This document shows, one piece after another, positions 49,392-61,689 of a DNA stretch of 64,000 nucleotides. The DNA lies in the NCBI RefSeq assembly GCF_041296385.1, contig NC_091013.1:29831001-29895000 (forward strand), in the 5' to 3' direction. How positions within the stretch are numbered: the stretch's first letter is position 1; the number at the start of each line of letters is the position of its first letter. The translations under genes and the position numbers were made by a program. The notes beneath the pieces were generated by a model that had not been told where the DNA came from, ran no database searches, and saw nothing but the letters and a program-made list of their open reading frames with translations. The stretch is from Aphelocoma coerulescens (Eukaryota > Chordata > Aves > Passeriformes > Corvidae).

Positions 49392-50359
49392 ACTTCCTTC
49401 CTCAGTCTATCAGTGCTCAGTTAACTAGTATACACACTGGCAGCTGTCATGTGTTTTATCTGGGATAGTATCAGATAAAAATTTATAGTAGAGCTGTGTG
49501 TACATGTGTACACAAGTGTAAAATAATGGAAGTTTAGAACAATATGGAATAAAGCCAAAACCAGTAAAGTACTGAAGACAGTACAAAGATGAGAATGCTA
49601 TGTCATTACAGAAATGCAATAACTATGGTCATTGTCTGGAAGGTTTTGAGTTTCTTCTGTGCTCCCATTTACATTCTCAGGTCAAGTTCATGTATGTTAT
49701 CTCTGCAAGCTTGGGGAGAGCCAGTCAAAGCCCCATTGATGCTACTGCACAGGCAATTTAATGAATAGGAACTGCGTAAGAGTTGATTATTAGTAAACTA
49801 GAAAAAAATTTCTTTAAGTATTAAAATACTTAAGAATCTGTTTAGGTATTTTGATTTGTTGTTCCAGGATGAGACTTGTTATGTATTGGGAATTTCACTG
49901 AATATTTTCCTGCTGTTCTTGGTTTGCGTATTTTTCTTTTAAACCTCTGCTTTTTATCCCTGCTTCATAGCACTGTTAAAACTGATCTACAAAAAAAAGG
50001 ATTTAGTGAAGTTTATAAACTGTGTTGCAGATGGGCTCCCTTCACTCAAAGGTGCTCCTGAGTATAAAATAATTTATAACATCAGAGTTGCTTCCATTTT
50101 GCTTAGGATGAGCTCTTACCTGTAGGTCCCATGAGACAACAGAGTCATGAGTTTTTGTAGTGTTCTCTCATCTCTGAGGCAAAGCCTTCTCCCAGGAAGA
50201 AGGATCTTGATGAAAGGCCCACTGCCTAGGGCATAATTGCCAGTGTTTGGGTAGCAGGGACCTGCAGGGTGCTGTGTGTGGGAAGCAGCTACAAGCTGTC
50301 CTGTGATAGTCACAGACAGGTTCAGTCAGCTCTGAAATGGATGCGAGCAGCCCATCAGG
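49392..50359. other. Non-coding DNA, nothing firm
   Basis: A CTACAG|GTAAGA donor-like site lies on the minus strand (plus-strand about 50121), with an open minus-strand frame to about 50313 and a mediocre acceptor. I do not call it. Confidence 0.4.
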
Positions 50360-50830
50360 TGTTCAAAACTGCAGCCCTTCAGGGGAGCACCCCACATCCC
50401 AGCTCTGACATGTTGATGAAAAAGCTGCAGTCATGAGGAGCATGAAAGACATGGGAAGGTGTCCTTGGGGACATGTGATTGGAGACATGCAGAGAGGTGC
50501 TGAGGACATGGCTGGAGATACATTCTTGGAGGGAGGCACTCCATGATGGAGGGGTACCTTTCAGGGACTGCAGTCACGGACAGCCCACAGCAGGGAAGGG
50601 GCATTCCTAAGGTACTGCAGCTGTAGGCAGGGACATCCTTGAGAGCCTTTTCTACTGGGTGACTCATGTCAGAGTGAGGGCACCCTTCAGAGTGAGGATA
50701 TCCTTAGGGCTTGCAGCCATGGCTGACCCATGCTGAGGCAGAGGAAAACCATTAACAAGTGAAGAGAAGCAGACAGAAACCATTAAGCACGCAACCCAAA
50801 GCCTTCTGGGCCACACATTTCCTCCTCTAA
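50360..50830 (+). mobile_element. Degenerate LTR-like block with internal subrepeats
   Basis: Diverged units built around CTGCAGYCATGG recur at about 50364, 50426, 50568, 50614 and 50709. The last is followed by GACCCATGCTGAGGCAGAGG and AAGTGAAGAGAAGCAGACAG. This order resembles an avian ERVL-type LTR in which CTGCAGCCCATGGGAAGGAC and CCACGCTGGAGCAGG units are tandemly repeated before a purine-rich stretch. No clear termini or poly(A) signal survive. The match is from memory and strongly diverged. Confidence 0.42.
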
Positions 50831-53355
50831 GGAACTAGGATTGTCTGAGTGTAACCCACAGCAAAAATACCAGAAAAAGTGATCAGGAAGGCAGTGAGGA
50901 AAGATTTGGCTTAATGTAAGCCCAGAGAAGGGAGGAATCCCTTTGCCTTTTTGTACGTGTTTACTCAGGAGTTTCTCACTTGTTGATGGAGTTTTCTCTC
51001 AATAAACAAATCATTGATTAGAAGCCTGCATGACATGGCAATAAATTAAAGTTTAAAAAAAAAGTAAAAAATTACTGAGTCTTGATTGAGATGCTGCTTG
51101 TCATGAAAGACATGCATCAGTTTTAAGATTTTTTTGCCTGTTTTCTTGGCTAATGTTCATTCTGTATTTCAGGTGATGTTTACACAAAACATGGAGATTT
51201 TCTTATGAAATAAACCCTGTTTGAGCTTCCCTACTTCAAGTTCAGTTTAGCAACATTTTATCTTTCTCTGCAAGTGGATTTACACATATATGTAAATGGA
51301 ACAAAATAATAACTTCTGCTGGCTGCAATTTTCTCTCAACCAAAAAATATAGTAATTCTGTAAGAGGGTAGAAGAATCACAGTAACCTGGGTTACCTTGC
51401 AGAAAACTCATATTCTGTTAATGAAAGGATTTTGGTGTATCTTGAAGTATTTGTCAGCTTCCATGGACATAAAATGCCTGAAGACTTAATATCATCATAG
51501 AAAAAATAGGTTGAAATACATAAATCATGATCAGCTTGCCTCATCTGGCAAAATTAGGACCTAGCCTTAAAATTCCTCTACGGTCCACATTCAGGAAATC
51601 ATCTCTACTTATGGTAGTAAGAGTCAAACATCAGCTTATAGTTAAGCACCTGCTTAAGTGCTTTTTTGGGTTATGTTCAAAAATGAAATGTGTTCATGTC
51701 CCTCATGTGCAGATAAGGGTCAGATATAAAATTAGAAGATAAATTTAGATTCCAGTCACCTTCTCTTTAATTAGTGAGTACTCAGATCAGAACTTCTATA
51801 TGGGACCATCTGGGCAGTGACATTTTTAATGCAGTCATTTATTTTTCTATTTCATCACTGGATCTCTTGCATTACAGGTCTGTGTTTTTAAAAAGTATCA
51901 AAACAAAGATGACAAGGTTATTCATTTACTAGCTCAAGTTAGCAAGATTATCACTGAGGAGGTGTTGAATGAAGTGCATTTACTCTTTTGAGTATTTCTT
52001 GCTCACAACATTTCAATTCTCATAATTTAATTCAAAAAATATTATGAAAAATTTGTTCTGCTAAAAAAATCCCTAACAAATTATTTACATAGAACAACTT
52101 TTAAAAAAAATTATTTTATTAGGATATGTTCCTTCAGTATAATACAAATTAACAAGAATATCTTGTTCTCTACATTAAATTATGATTTTCTAGTGGCATG
52201 AGGGTCCTTTTAAATATCAGTACTTCAGTTGTCAGAGAGATGGACAGAACATGTGAACTTTAACAGAACATCTGCTTCAAAGTGCATATGCTGTAATTTA
52301 TGGCCATTTCCATATCTCAGAAGTGTTGCCAAATTTAACAGGATTCAGTACTTCCATAAAGATTTTAGCTTAAAAAAAAAAGATGTTGATAAAGAATAAA
52401 AATACAGGTGTGGTATTATTTATGTTAAGAGACCGAACAAAGATTCAGGTAAAGTGCCCTTGAGATAGAAAACATCATAAAAACAAATGGGTTGGGTGTT
52501 TTGTGGAGAGGGGACGGTTATAAATAGGTCATTCTTCAACAGAAAATATTTCCTAATCATGGGAAAAATAAAAAGGTCAACTTTTAAATGTATTTCTGCA
52601 AAATTAGCAAACACAGCGTCTTCTCTCTTGCCAGTTACTGGATGGTGAAATCTCTCACAAAGTTTTAGAATTGAACGAGGAAGTGTCACAACAGTATGGA
52701 TTGACATCTGCCTCTGTCAGGTTTTTGCAGCTTGCACAAAGGAGGATGAAGGCACACTATCACATAGGGAAACCTACCATTTGACAGAAAAGAGCATTTT
52801 CTGACCTGACCAACAGTGATGGGACTTAAGTGAAGGCTCCCCAGAGTGGATGGTCAGAAACATTGATTCATTAGTCTGTTTAATCTTTATGGCTGCTAAG
52901 GGAGAGATCTTCCTTGATTTACAATCTGACAGACTGTCATCTCAAGAGGTCCCTGATCACTGTCCCTCCACCAAATTGATAAAACAAAAATATAAACCCT
53001 ACTACCCATGATGCATAGAATTAGCATAAGGTTCAAGTGGAAAATGGAAATAAAAAATCACAAAGGACTGAACTCAGTATCGGGAGAAGTGGCTGTCAGG
53101 GAGCTTCTCATAACTCCCCACTTTGGGAATATATGTGCTGTTTTCCAGGCTCCATATGTAGTACAGCCTCAAAGGACTGAGGGAGTGTAGAAGCAGCACA
53201 GAAGAGCTCAGACCCTCTACATGCTGCACACTCATCCTCATACCAGCTACACAATACTACATTTTGTGTCCCAGTGTAAACTGATGGTATAGGCCAGATA
53301 AAGGAAGTATTGTCACCTACTGCCACTGAAGATGATGGCAATCTAGAATGACATG
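50831..53355. other. AT-rich non-coding DNA, nothing recognised
   Basis: No repeat family, RNA gene or exon with matched splice sites was seen. Confidence 0.5.
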
Positions 53356-53424
53356 GCAGGGCTGGAACTAGACAATCTTTAAGGTCCCTTCCAACCCAGG
53401 CCATACCATGATTCTATGCTTGTA
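53356..53424 (+). mobile_element. CR1 LINE 3' terminal fragment
   Basis: GCAGGGCTGGAACTAGACAA, TCTTTAAGGTCCCTTCCAAC and CCATACCATGATTCTATGCT reproduce the last part of CR1, with the terminal ATTCTATG octamer. It is a 5'-truncated remnant of about 69 bp. Confidence 0.9.
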
Positions 53425-53639
53425 TGACTAACCAAGATGGAGACAGCTACTTTGTAGGTGCAGAAAGTTAAAGAGGATGAATTTCATTCTGTATGTATCC
53501 CAGTATGGGGCCATAAATGACTCCTGATAGTACTGTGGTGATGCAATATGTACAAATGGGAAGATGTGAATAAAACAGAAGCAAAGGAAGGTGATTATAT
53601 TCACTGGGGCTGAGAATGACCTCTTTTTGGGGGTAGCAA

Positions 53640-53960
53640 GAGCCAGCTGGAAAACCAGGCGCTGCAGTAGATCCAAGGGTGAGGCCAAAACATTAGCTCA
53701 CAGCTGGTGATCCAGGGGTCAGCGTCAGACTTACTGAGGGAACCTTGGGTCAGACACAGCCCAGGATGGGCAGGACGGGCTTCAGGCAGGGGCCAGGACT
53801 TGGGACTGTGACAGGACCTGCTTCAGCAGGGACCAGGGCCAGGGCTGTGGGGAGCTGAAGACCAGCCCCACTGCAGTGACACTGAGTGCCCTGGGGTATA
53901 ACATGGGACCCACAGCCCTGGGCAGGGTACAAAGAGCTCAGGGGTGGTAGAAAGGGCTGG
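53640..53960. other. GC-richer segment of unknown origin
   Basis: This stretch is clearly richer in G and C than its surroundings, with recurring CAGG, GGGCCAGG and GGGACC words but few CpGs, so it is not a CpG island. It could be a degraded LTR or other mobile element. No family is recognised. Confidence 0.35.
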
Positions 53961-56900
53961 CGGTGCCCTCAGAGGCCTGACAAGCTACACCAGTACCATT
54001 ATACCCTTTTGGTGAGCTCACTGGGTGGGTAAGATAAGACAGGAGTCAAAATGAAAAGGTCATAATGCATGGAGAGACATCCACAGGGACAGAACAGGGT
54101 GACGCCCCCCAAGAAGCTAAAGGACCACTCTCTGCCAGGCTGACAGTGTCACCAGGCAGAGAAACCTTAGGGTAGCTTCTGACACAGCCCAGGACCAATC
54201 CTCACTGAGATTGCCCCAGAAGAAAGTTATGTGAAGACAACAGTATAAAGCCTCCCTTGCCCAAGGACAACTCTTCATAAGTAGCTTTTCTACATGATGG
54301 AAAATTACCCAGAAAAAGAACATAAATGCTCAGAAAAAGTCAAATCACTCACATTTTTGTATAACATTTCCTGTTGCTCTTAGTAAGTGTCTTCTCTATT
54401 GCCAGAAAATGAGGGACCCTGGCACTGGCATTTTTAACCACAAAAAAATTTAAAACGTACAAAGACAATCTGAACATCTAGAGCAAATTAATATTCTTCA
54501 TTTCCTGTTAAACCTCAGTGGTTTATTTGCATTTATCTCTCTGACTGTATTTCTGATTCTCAGGTACCGTAGCCTATATTAACAGTCACTTTGGGTTTAA
54601 CATCATTAAATGTTCACTGTCAAGTCCCCACAAATCCCACATTCCCCTTGTCTCTCAGGCTTAAAAAACTCATTTAACACTAAGGGCTAATTAATTAACT
54701 GGATTTTCCTATATTTAATGGAGACTATCCTAAACCATAGAACCAAACCCCACTGAAATTTAGTTCACCAGGGCAACCTATAATTATACCCTACCAGATT
54801 TAACCACTGTTCTAATTCATATTTATTATTACAGTAGAAGTATGTATTGTTGTTATTATGAATATGCTCACATGGAAAACTGCACAAGTTACAGTGTGCA
54901 AGAATATTGTATCATGAATGTACTCTGTCTGGAAGAACTCTAGAAGTGGGTGCCACGAGCATTAGGACTGGTTTTCTCTCTGAATGAATAAATATAAAAA
55001 ATTCAGGGTAAAAAAGAAAGAAAAATGCGTTATTTAACAAACCAGTAAACTCAAGGAAAAAGATCTTGCTCAATTTTTATACCACATTCACAAAAGTTTT
55101 CACACACCTCCAGATGTCAATTAACTTTCTTTCAGTGTCGGCAAACTGGTTTTCATGTTCCATATTGGCTTCTGTAAAATTCATTTTTGTTCATTATCAT
55201 TTATTTAGATGATTTCTAGATAAGCACACAAGTTCAGAAAGGAAATCAAAGAGGTATGTGGTTGTTACTTGCTGTAGGATGTGTTAGAAGAGAAAGACAA
55301 CTGTGGTGAATTAGCAATGAGACATAAACAGGGCATATAGCACTGTATGGTTATGACCATCTGCTTCAGGTGTGTTGGTAGGACACAGAGGACTGGCAGC
55401 TGTCATACGACCTTCTATCTCAATGGGAGCTCTTCTACTGACATAAATAGAAACTAGTTGCAAGCTTCACAAAGCTATAGAAGAAAACATCCAGAGAAAA
55501 CTCACTCTTTTAGAGACTGATGCTTTTTTGGTTTTAAAAAATTAGTGAAAAAATAATTGCAAGTTTTTAATTTTTTCCAAGGCCAAAACACAATCAAATT
55601 CTCACCCGTCTTTACTCTGCAAAACTTTCTTTTAGAAGAGTGAAACATTTCAGTATGTTCTTTAGTGCCCAGCATCTCTAGGGATTCCTATATCCTGAGA
55701 TGCTATGCCATGTAGAAATATGAACAATCTGGTCCCATGACCTTCTGCGTCCTCGTGAGTCTGGAGAGGACAATGCAGAGACGCTGATGTGGATATTTGC
55801 AGAAACCTAGCTGTATAGTTCATTATACATATCTGTGCATGATAGTGTTTCAGGTGCAGAACCCACCTTCATATCTCTCCACAGTCCAGCCTTGTACCTT
55901 TGAAAAGTCACTCTCAACAGAGTAGTAAGCAAGTGCATCAGAGATACAAACGTACATTCAATTCCTAACACCAATTGAGAAGTCCACCTGAGCAAGGTGG
56001 ACACAAACACATCCATGGCAACTGTTCATCATGAGCATATCATGGGACACAACACTCTACAACAACTAGCTTTCCAACTGGTCAATTGTGAGACAGTGAT
56101 AATTATATTCATGGGAATAATAATGCTGATCATTTTCCACTTGGGCTCTACAGTGAAGAAGTTGGGAAATACTGCATGTATTTCTGCATGTAACTTTGTG
56201 TGCATTTAGCCTTGCTCAAGGCAAGGAAAAAACTTTTGGAGCATAAGTAAATATTTGAGTCCATTAGGAAACACTGAGGTTGTGGCATTCGGATCCCATT
56301 GCTTGTAGGCAGGTGCATGTAGTTAGAACTCTGACAGAAACAAAGGAGCAGCAGTGTTTAGAATAGGCAAAAAGCAATAATAAGTAAGCAAATACAGACT
56401 TAAATTCCAATATGGGGTAACCAAAGCTATGGAAATGTTAATGAATTGTATTCAGCAGAGGTAAAGTCAGCAGGGAGGAAAACACCAGTACCTGGCTGTG
56501 ACTTAATTGTTACTTTACAAGTGTTTATGTGCTCTCTGTTTAATGAGCGCAGATTGGGAGTCCAGGACTCAATTAAAAATACTATAAACAAAATAGAAGA
56601 GTACAAAGGTGAGGAGACAGCATGATAAGCCCACATTCTAGGGTACTGTGATTGGGAAGACATCATACCACATATAAGATGTCTCCATATCTAAAGGAGC
56701 AGCAATGAATGTTAAAAGGGATAATCTAAATGATTCAGGAGTAGAGTTAAGAGAGTCTGTGACACAAGGAGCAACTGTAGCTGAGGAGCAGAGAAGACCC
56801 TTTATCTCAAAGGCTGAATAGGTCTCAAAGGTCCCATACACTGGACAGAAATTTGACTTGGCTAGCAATATATATCTAGTGCTGAAAAGTATTTACTTCA

Positions 56901-59900
56901 AAAGTGTAGTGTGCTCCAGAGAATAAGGATTCCTTCAGAGCTGTCATTTCTCTTTTTTTTAGTATTATAGGAGCATCAGTACTCAACTGAAGACATGGTT
57001 CAAAGGGCATCATCTTCCAACAGGCCTCAAATAACTCACATATACACACAAATAAAATCAAATAATCAGAAACATGAAGTGAGCAATAATGATCAATGAC
57101 AGAAACAGGAATCAATTAATTAAATTCCACTTTTTGAATTACCCAATTAGGATTTAGATACTAAGAAATCAGCGGTTGTAAATTCTGATTTTGTTGTCTC
57201 TTTTAGAGCCCCACAACCATTTCAAAAGCAATGTTTCAGGCAGTGTATTAGTCAAGTAGGATGGAACTACCAACCACTTTGCAAGTCACTACACTTGGCA
57301 AACAAGTTATTGTCACTTTTGATTCTGACTGCTGGCAGTATCAGTGGTTTCATATCACAAGACAGTTGGTGTCTGTTAATAAAGCCGTTATAATCAAGAT
57401 AATCAGTTGTTACTTCTGTTTTGATTTAGTTGGAAGAAAACAATAGTTAGAGATGTCAACTTCCTTAAAATGGTCAAAATTGAAACACATATTCAGAAGC
57501 AGAACCAGAGACACCTGAGAAGACAGAAGTCCTTGCAGGATTCAAAGTCCTTCAGCTAAACAGGGAACTCCTAAATGTAGCTTTAAGGATAAGGACTGTA
57601 TCCATTTTTAGGCATTTATATTTTCACATTTATCTTTGTCTGCTTTTATGGATGATGATTCTGTCTCCAAGATATATTTTTGCCCAAAGGACTACCTTGT
57701 GACCACATTATTGGTGTTTCCAAAGGAAGAAAGTTTCCACTTCTCAAAACACTTGTGCATGGACTCAGGAGAACAATTCTCTCACATCCAAACCTGTCTC
57801 AGCAATCTCTGTTGTGGGATCTCCTCTTGTGATGACCTCACATACCATTAACACCGAGGAGGCAAGATGACCCTCGTTAAGAAAGGCCACGCTGTCATCA
57901 GCCTCAGGGCAGATGAGAGCTGTAGGCAAACTGAGTTCTGAGAATTTTCAGGCTGTCAACAAGGACAGTATGGATGCTGGGTACTCATGATGAGATATCC
58001 AGTAAGATAATAATAACTGTTTCATTGTTATGTTGTGTTTAAAACTATTCTCTCATTTTTCTTAATTAATGTTTGGGTTGCACATGTGGAAAACTCTATA
58101 AAAATAAGCTGTCCATTATTATTTATTTCAGCCTGGATTTGTTAAAATGCCTGGAGAAACTGTTCAGAGATGCTACATAGTGTTGCTAATACCTTTTCCA
58201 CAGACCACCCCCCAGCTCCCCACCCCCATATTCTTGTACTTTTAAAACCTGCAATTGCATAGAATCACTTATTGCCAAGTGGTCATTTTCTCACATTTGT
58301 TATGACAACAGGATAAATGCCAACGTTTGTCAACATCTTGTAAATGATGAGTCTTAATGAGGCAATCTAGTGTTTTACCCCTCTGAGGAATCTCATAATA
58401 GGATGAGCAAAATATCAGGTTAAAGGAAGTGGGAGGTAATCCCAGGGGACAGACCTTTTCTTGTACAATATATTCCTCAAGGTTTTGCTTGGAGTGGGTT
58501 CTAGGATGCAGGCCAATTTGGCGTACCCCCTTGTACAAAATTTTAATTGTATTTTTATCAAATCCAGCAGAAATGCAGTCTGCACGTTGAATCTCTCAGT
58601 AAGCAGTGCCCTGGGAGAAAATAACAATATGAGCTTTGAGAACTTTCACCTGATAGATGAACTTAAAGTTACTCTTCCTAAGCCAAAAAATATACCTAAT
58701 GTGCATGCTCTTGATCTGTCCTGCTTTTTTGATTTGTTCGTTTGGGGTTTTTTTACTTTGATTTTGTAAAATATATTTCTGCTTTTTGTGCTTGCTAATT
58801 TATTTCAGGAGGTTTCTCTGAAAAAAATGCAAAGCACATTTCAGCCCAGCATTTTCTTTTCAGTTATAAGCCAAAGGGGAAGAGAATTCTTGCATTGCCT
58901 CTGAGCTTTTTAATGTGTTGCTTTTCTTAATATATATGTACACTATTCTGCATGTCAGAATGCTATGCCTTAAAAACTTGAGTAAATAAAGTGTGTAAGA
59001 GGGCCCTACAAAGGTAATACTTAATTAGAACAAGACAGGTTTTTCAGAAACAAGTACTATCACTTCATTACTCTATAAATGATACTATATATTATCAAGA
59101 GATATTGTGTTTTGATAACAAGAAACATATTATTTAGGATCCAGCCAATTGTCTAGCAAAATTAGAGTTTGCTAGCATTTTTTTTCTTTGTGTCTTGCAG
59201 GTTTTTTATTTATTTGGGTCAAACTGAAAACTCAAAGAACATCAGAGATTTCATTTTGGAGAACTCAAAAATAAGGAAGCATTAAGTAATAGCACCATTT
59301 TGGCTTTAAAAAAATCCACTGGAAAATTACTCAATTAAGTAAACCTATTGTAATAGAATATATTGAATTTCGTTAAAATCATTCATGTAAAGTGATGGAA
59401 ATTTTAGAATTTCATGAAGGTCATGTAACTTCATTTCAATATTTTATATATCATGTAGAAAAATAGTAAGGCTAATAATGAAGTGCTTCTGTAAACTTAT
59501 ATTCATGTGTTTTAAAACAGAAGCATGTGTGCGTGGGTGCTGAAAAATTAATTTCTTAAAGGTCTCAGAAATTTCAATTCTTTGTTTTTATTCTGGCTGA
59601 AAATAATTCTGAAATTTCAAAATTTCTTCTGGGACAGACATTTCAGATGTTACTACACAAATGATGAGGGACCCATGTTAATTCTCTAACATATCTTAGC
59701 TTCACAGCACTCATCTCAATCTATAGGTTTTTTTCCTCACCACATCTCCTTTCTTCCTCATAGTGCCCTCTGAATCTCCTGGGATCTCCTCTGCATCTCA
59801 GTGTCTTGAAGAAGACAATGTATTGATATATTCTGATTTTCACTTTTGCTGTTCATCTGAATACTGGAGACATGGTTTAATTGGATTGGATTGGCCATGA

Positions 59901-61660
59901 CTGTGCCTTCTCCTGCCAACAGAACTGATGTTGTAGTCTTTTCCTACTAATTGTTTGTATAACAACTGTTAATGTTAATCAGAACAACTGCAACTGGCTC
60001 TGGTTTGTATCCGTTTTGTTTTAATCATCATTTAAGTGTTAACTTGGAGTCCAAGAAAGGAAGGGAGACCTGTGTCACACCTGTGCATTGCTAACAAGCC
60101 CCTAGGGCAGCATACTATTTTGAACTTTATTAGGCACTGAATTTTAAATAGACCAAATTGTCAGTGTTTGCATGTGTAGGTTTCTTCACTGAGACTGTTT
60201 ATATAAATATAAGTGAGAGGGAAAGACAAGGAATGCATGCCAGGAGAGGTCGGTCCAGCCATGAACCTAAGTGGAACAGGGTTTTCTGATTTCGACAGAT
60301 CCTGTTAGAAGACACAGACTTTGGTACTCTCCTTGTCACAGAACAGATTTTGTGACTTGCAAAATTATCCACTGAAGTCACACTAAAAAAGGGCAAGTGA
60401 GTCAGATATGTGGGGCTTTTGCAGATGAATGGTGAGGAATGGAAACAGTGCTAACACTGATGCTACAGAAAACATCCATGCAGTAGTCAAGAACCTAAAA
60501 TAGCCTTCACAGTGAATAAAATAAATTATTGGTTCCTTTCTTAACTCTGTTGGGTTCAGAGGTAATTACATTTGAAAATTTTCATTTCTTGAGGCAAAAA
60601 TCAAAATTTCAGATGATAGTAAATAGTTTTGATACAAATGAAAGCATGACCCTGCAGGATGTACTATGTAAAGGCAGACCATACACATCCCACAGTAGCT
60701 CTTTCTCCATTAAATAGAAGTGACAAGATTTCAGGAATAATTTAGAAAGGAAGCTATAGTAGGATTTGGCCTCTTGACAATCCTCCTCAACCTCTTCATA
60801 CGCAAAAAAGACAAAACATTTTTGGAAGGGGACCAGAGATTAACTACCAGGTATAGGCCACCCAGCCTTCCTATCACTCACACTTTCTTTTGCTGAGATA
60901 TCTCTAAATCTTCTCTAATTTCAGAAATGTAAAGTACCTTCACACGTAAAATATAGATTTGGGAGAAGGGAATAAAAGCAACTTGGATTTCAATTAAACC
61001 TATCATAAGTGTTACTTTCACTTTAGTAAAAGAAAATAATAAATAAATATTCACCTGTTCTTACATGATATCATATTGTGTTTTCTTTATTTAAACTAAG
61101 GCAGGGCAGAGAATGAAAAGACAGTCTCCAAATTATAGCAGACTAAAACCGTTTATATTTATTCCTGTAGAAGAAATTGTTTCCTAATATTCCTGAGACC
61201 TTTTCTCCCCCCCTTTTCCCTCCTGACCCTTCATTTCTTCATTAGTAAGGGTCGTAAATTAAACAATTCATAAGCATATTTTTAAGAAAACTCTTTATTT
61301 TATATAACAAACATTCTCCTGAACTGTCAATATGTAAATTATTGACTGACTAGGGAGCAATTACTTGCAAATAACACTAAATTGTGCTGAATTTCAGTTA
61401 GCTATACAGCCACAGGATAGCTCATTTCTGACCAATGCATGGCAATTTGAATGTCCCTATCCAGAGGCAGATAGTTTTGAGAGAGAACATGTGGGAAGAA
61501 TCACCTGACACAATATCTGATGTGAGCATATTCTTAATCTCCAAATGGAACTTCATCATCTTGCATCAGTTGTGGCTCACTTGCAGCTTTCCTGCCTTCA
61601 TTAGGACACTTCGACACTTCCGGAGGACAATCTTCTTTTAAAAGTGTAAATAAAAAATAT
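53961..61660. other. AT-rich non-coding DNA, nothing recognised
   Basis: I see no exon with convincing borders, no RNA gene and no repeat family in these 7.7 kb. A C-rich patch at 58205-58228 has three long C-runs only. Confidence 0.5.
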
Positions 61661-61689
61661 TAAATAAATAAATAAATAAATAAATAAAT
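61661..61689. repeat. (TAAA)7 microsatellite
   Basis: Seven pure TAAA units plus one base, in AT-rich surroundings. Confidence 0.95.

Noticed and set aside
50116..50313. Minus-strand exon ending at a CTACAG|GTAAGA donor
   Set aside because: Acceptor is mediocre and the segment borders a degraded LTR-like block; chance or repeat-derived.
58201..58230. Minus-strand G-quadruplex from a C-rich patch
   Set aside because: Only three runs of three or more C's are present within a short span.
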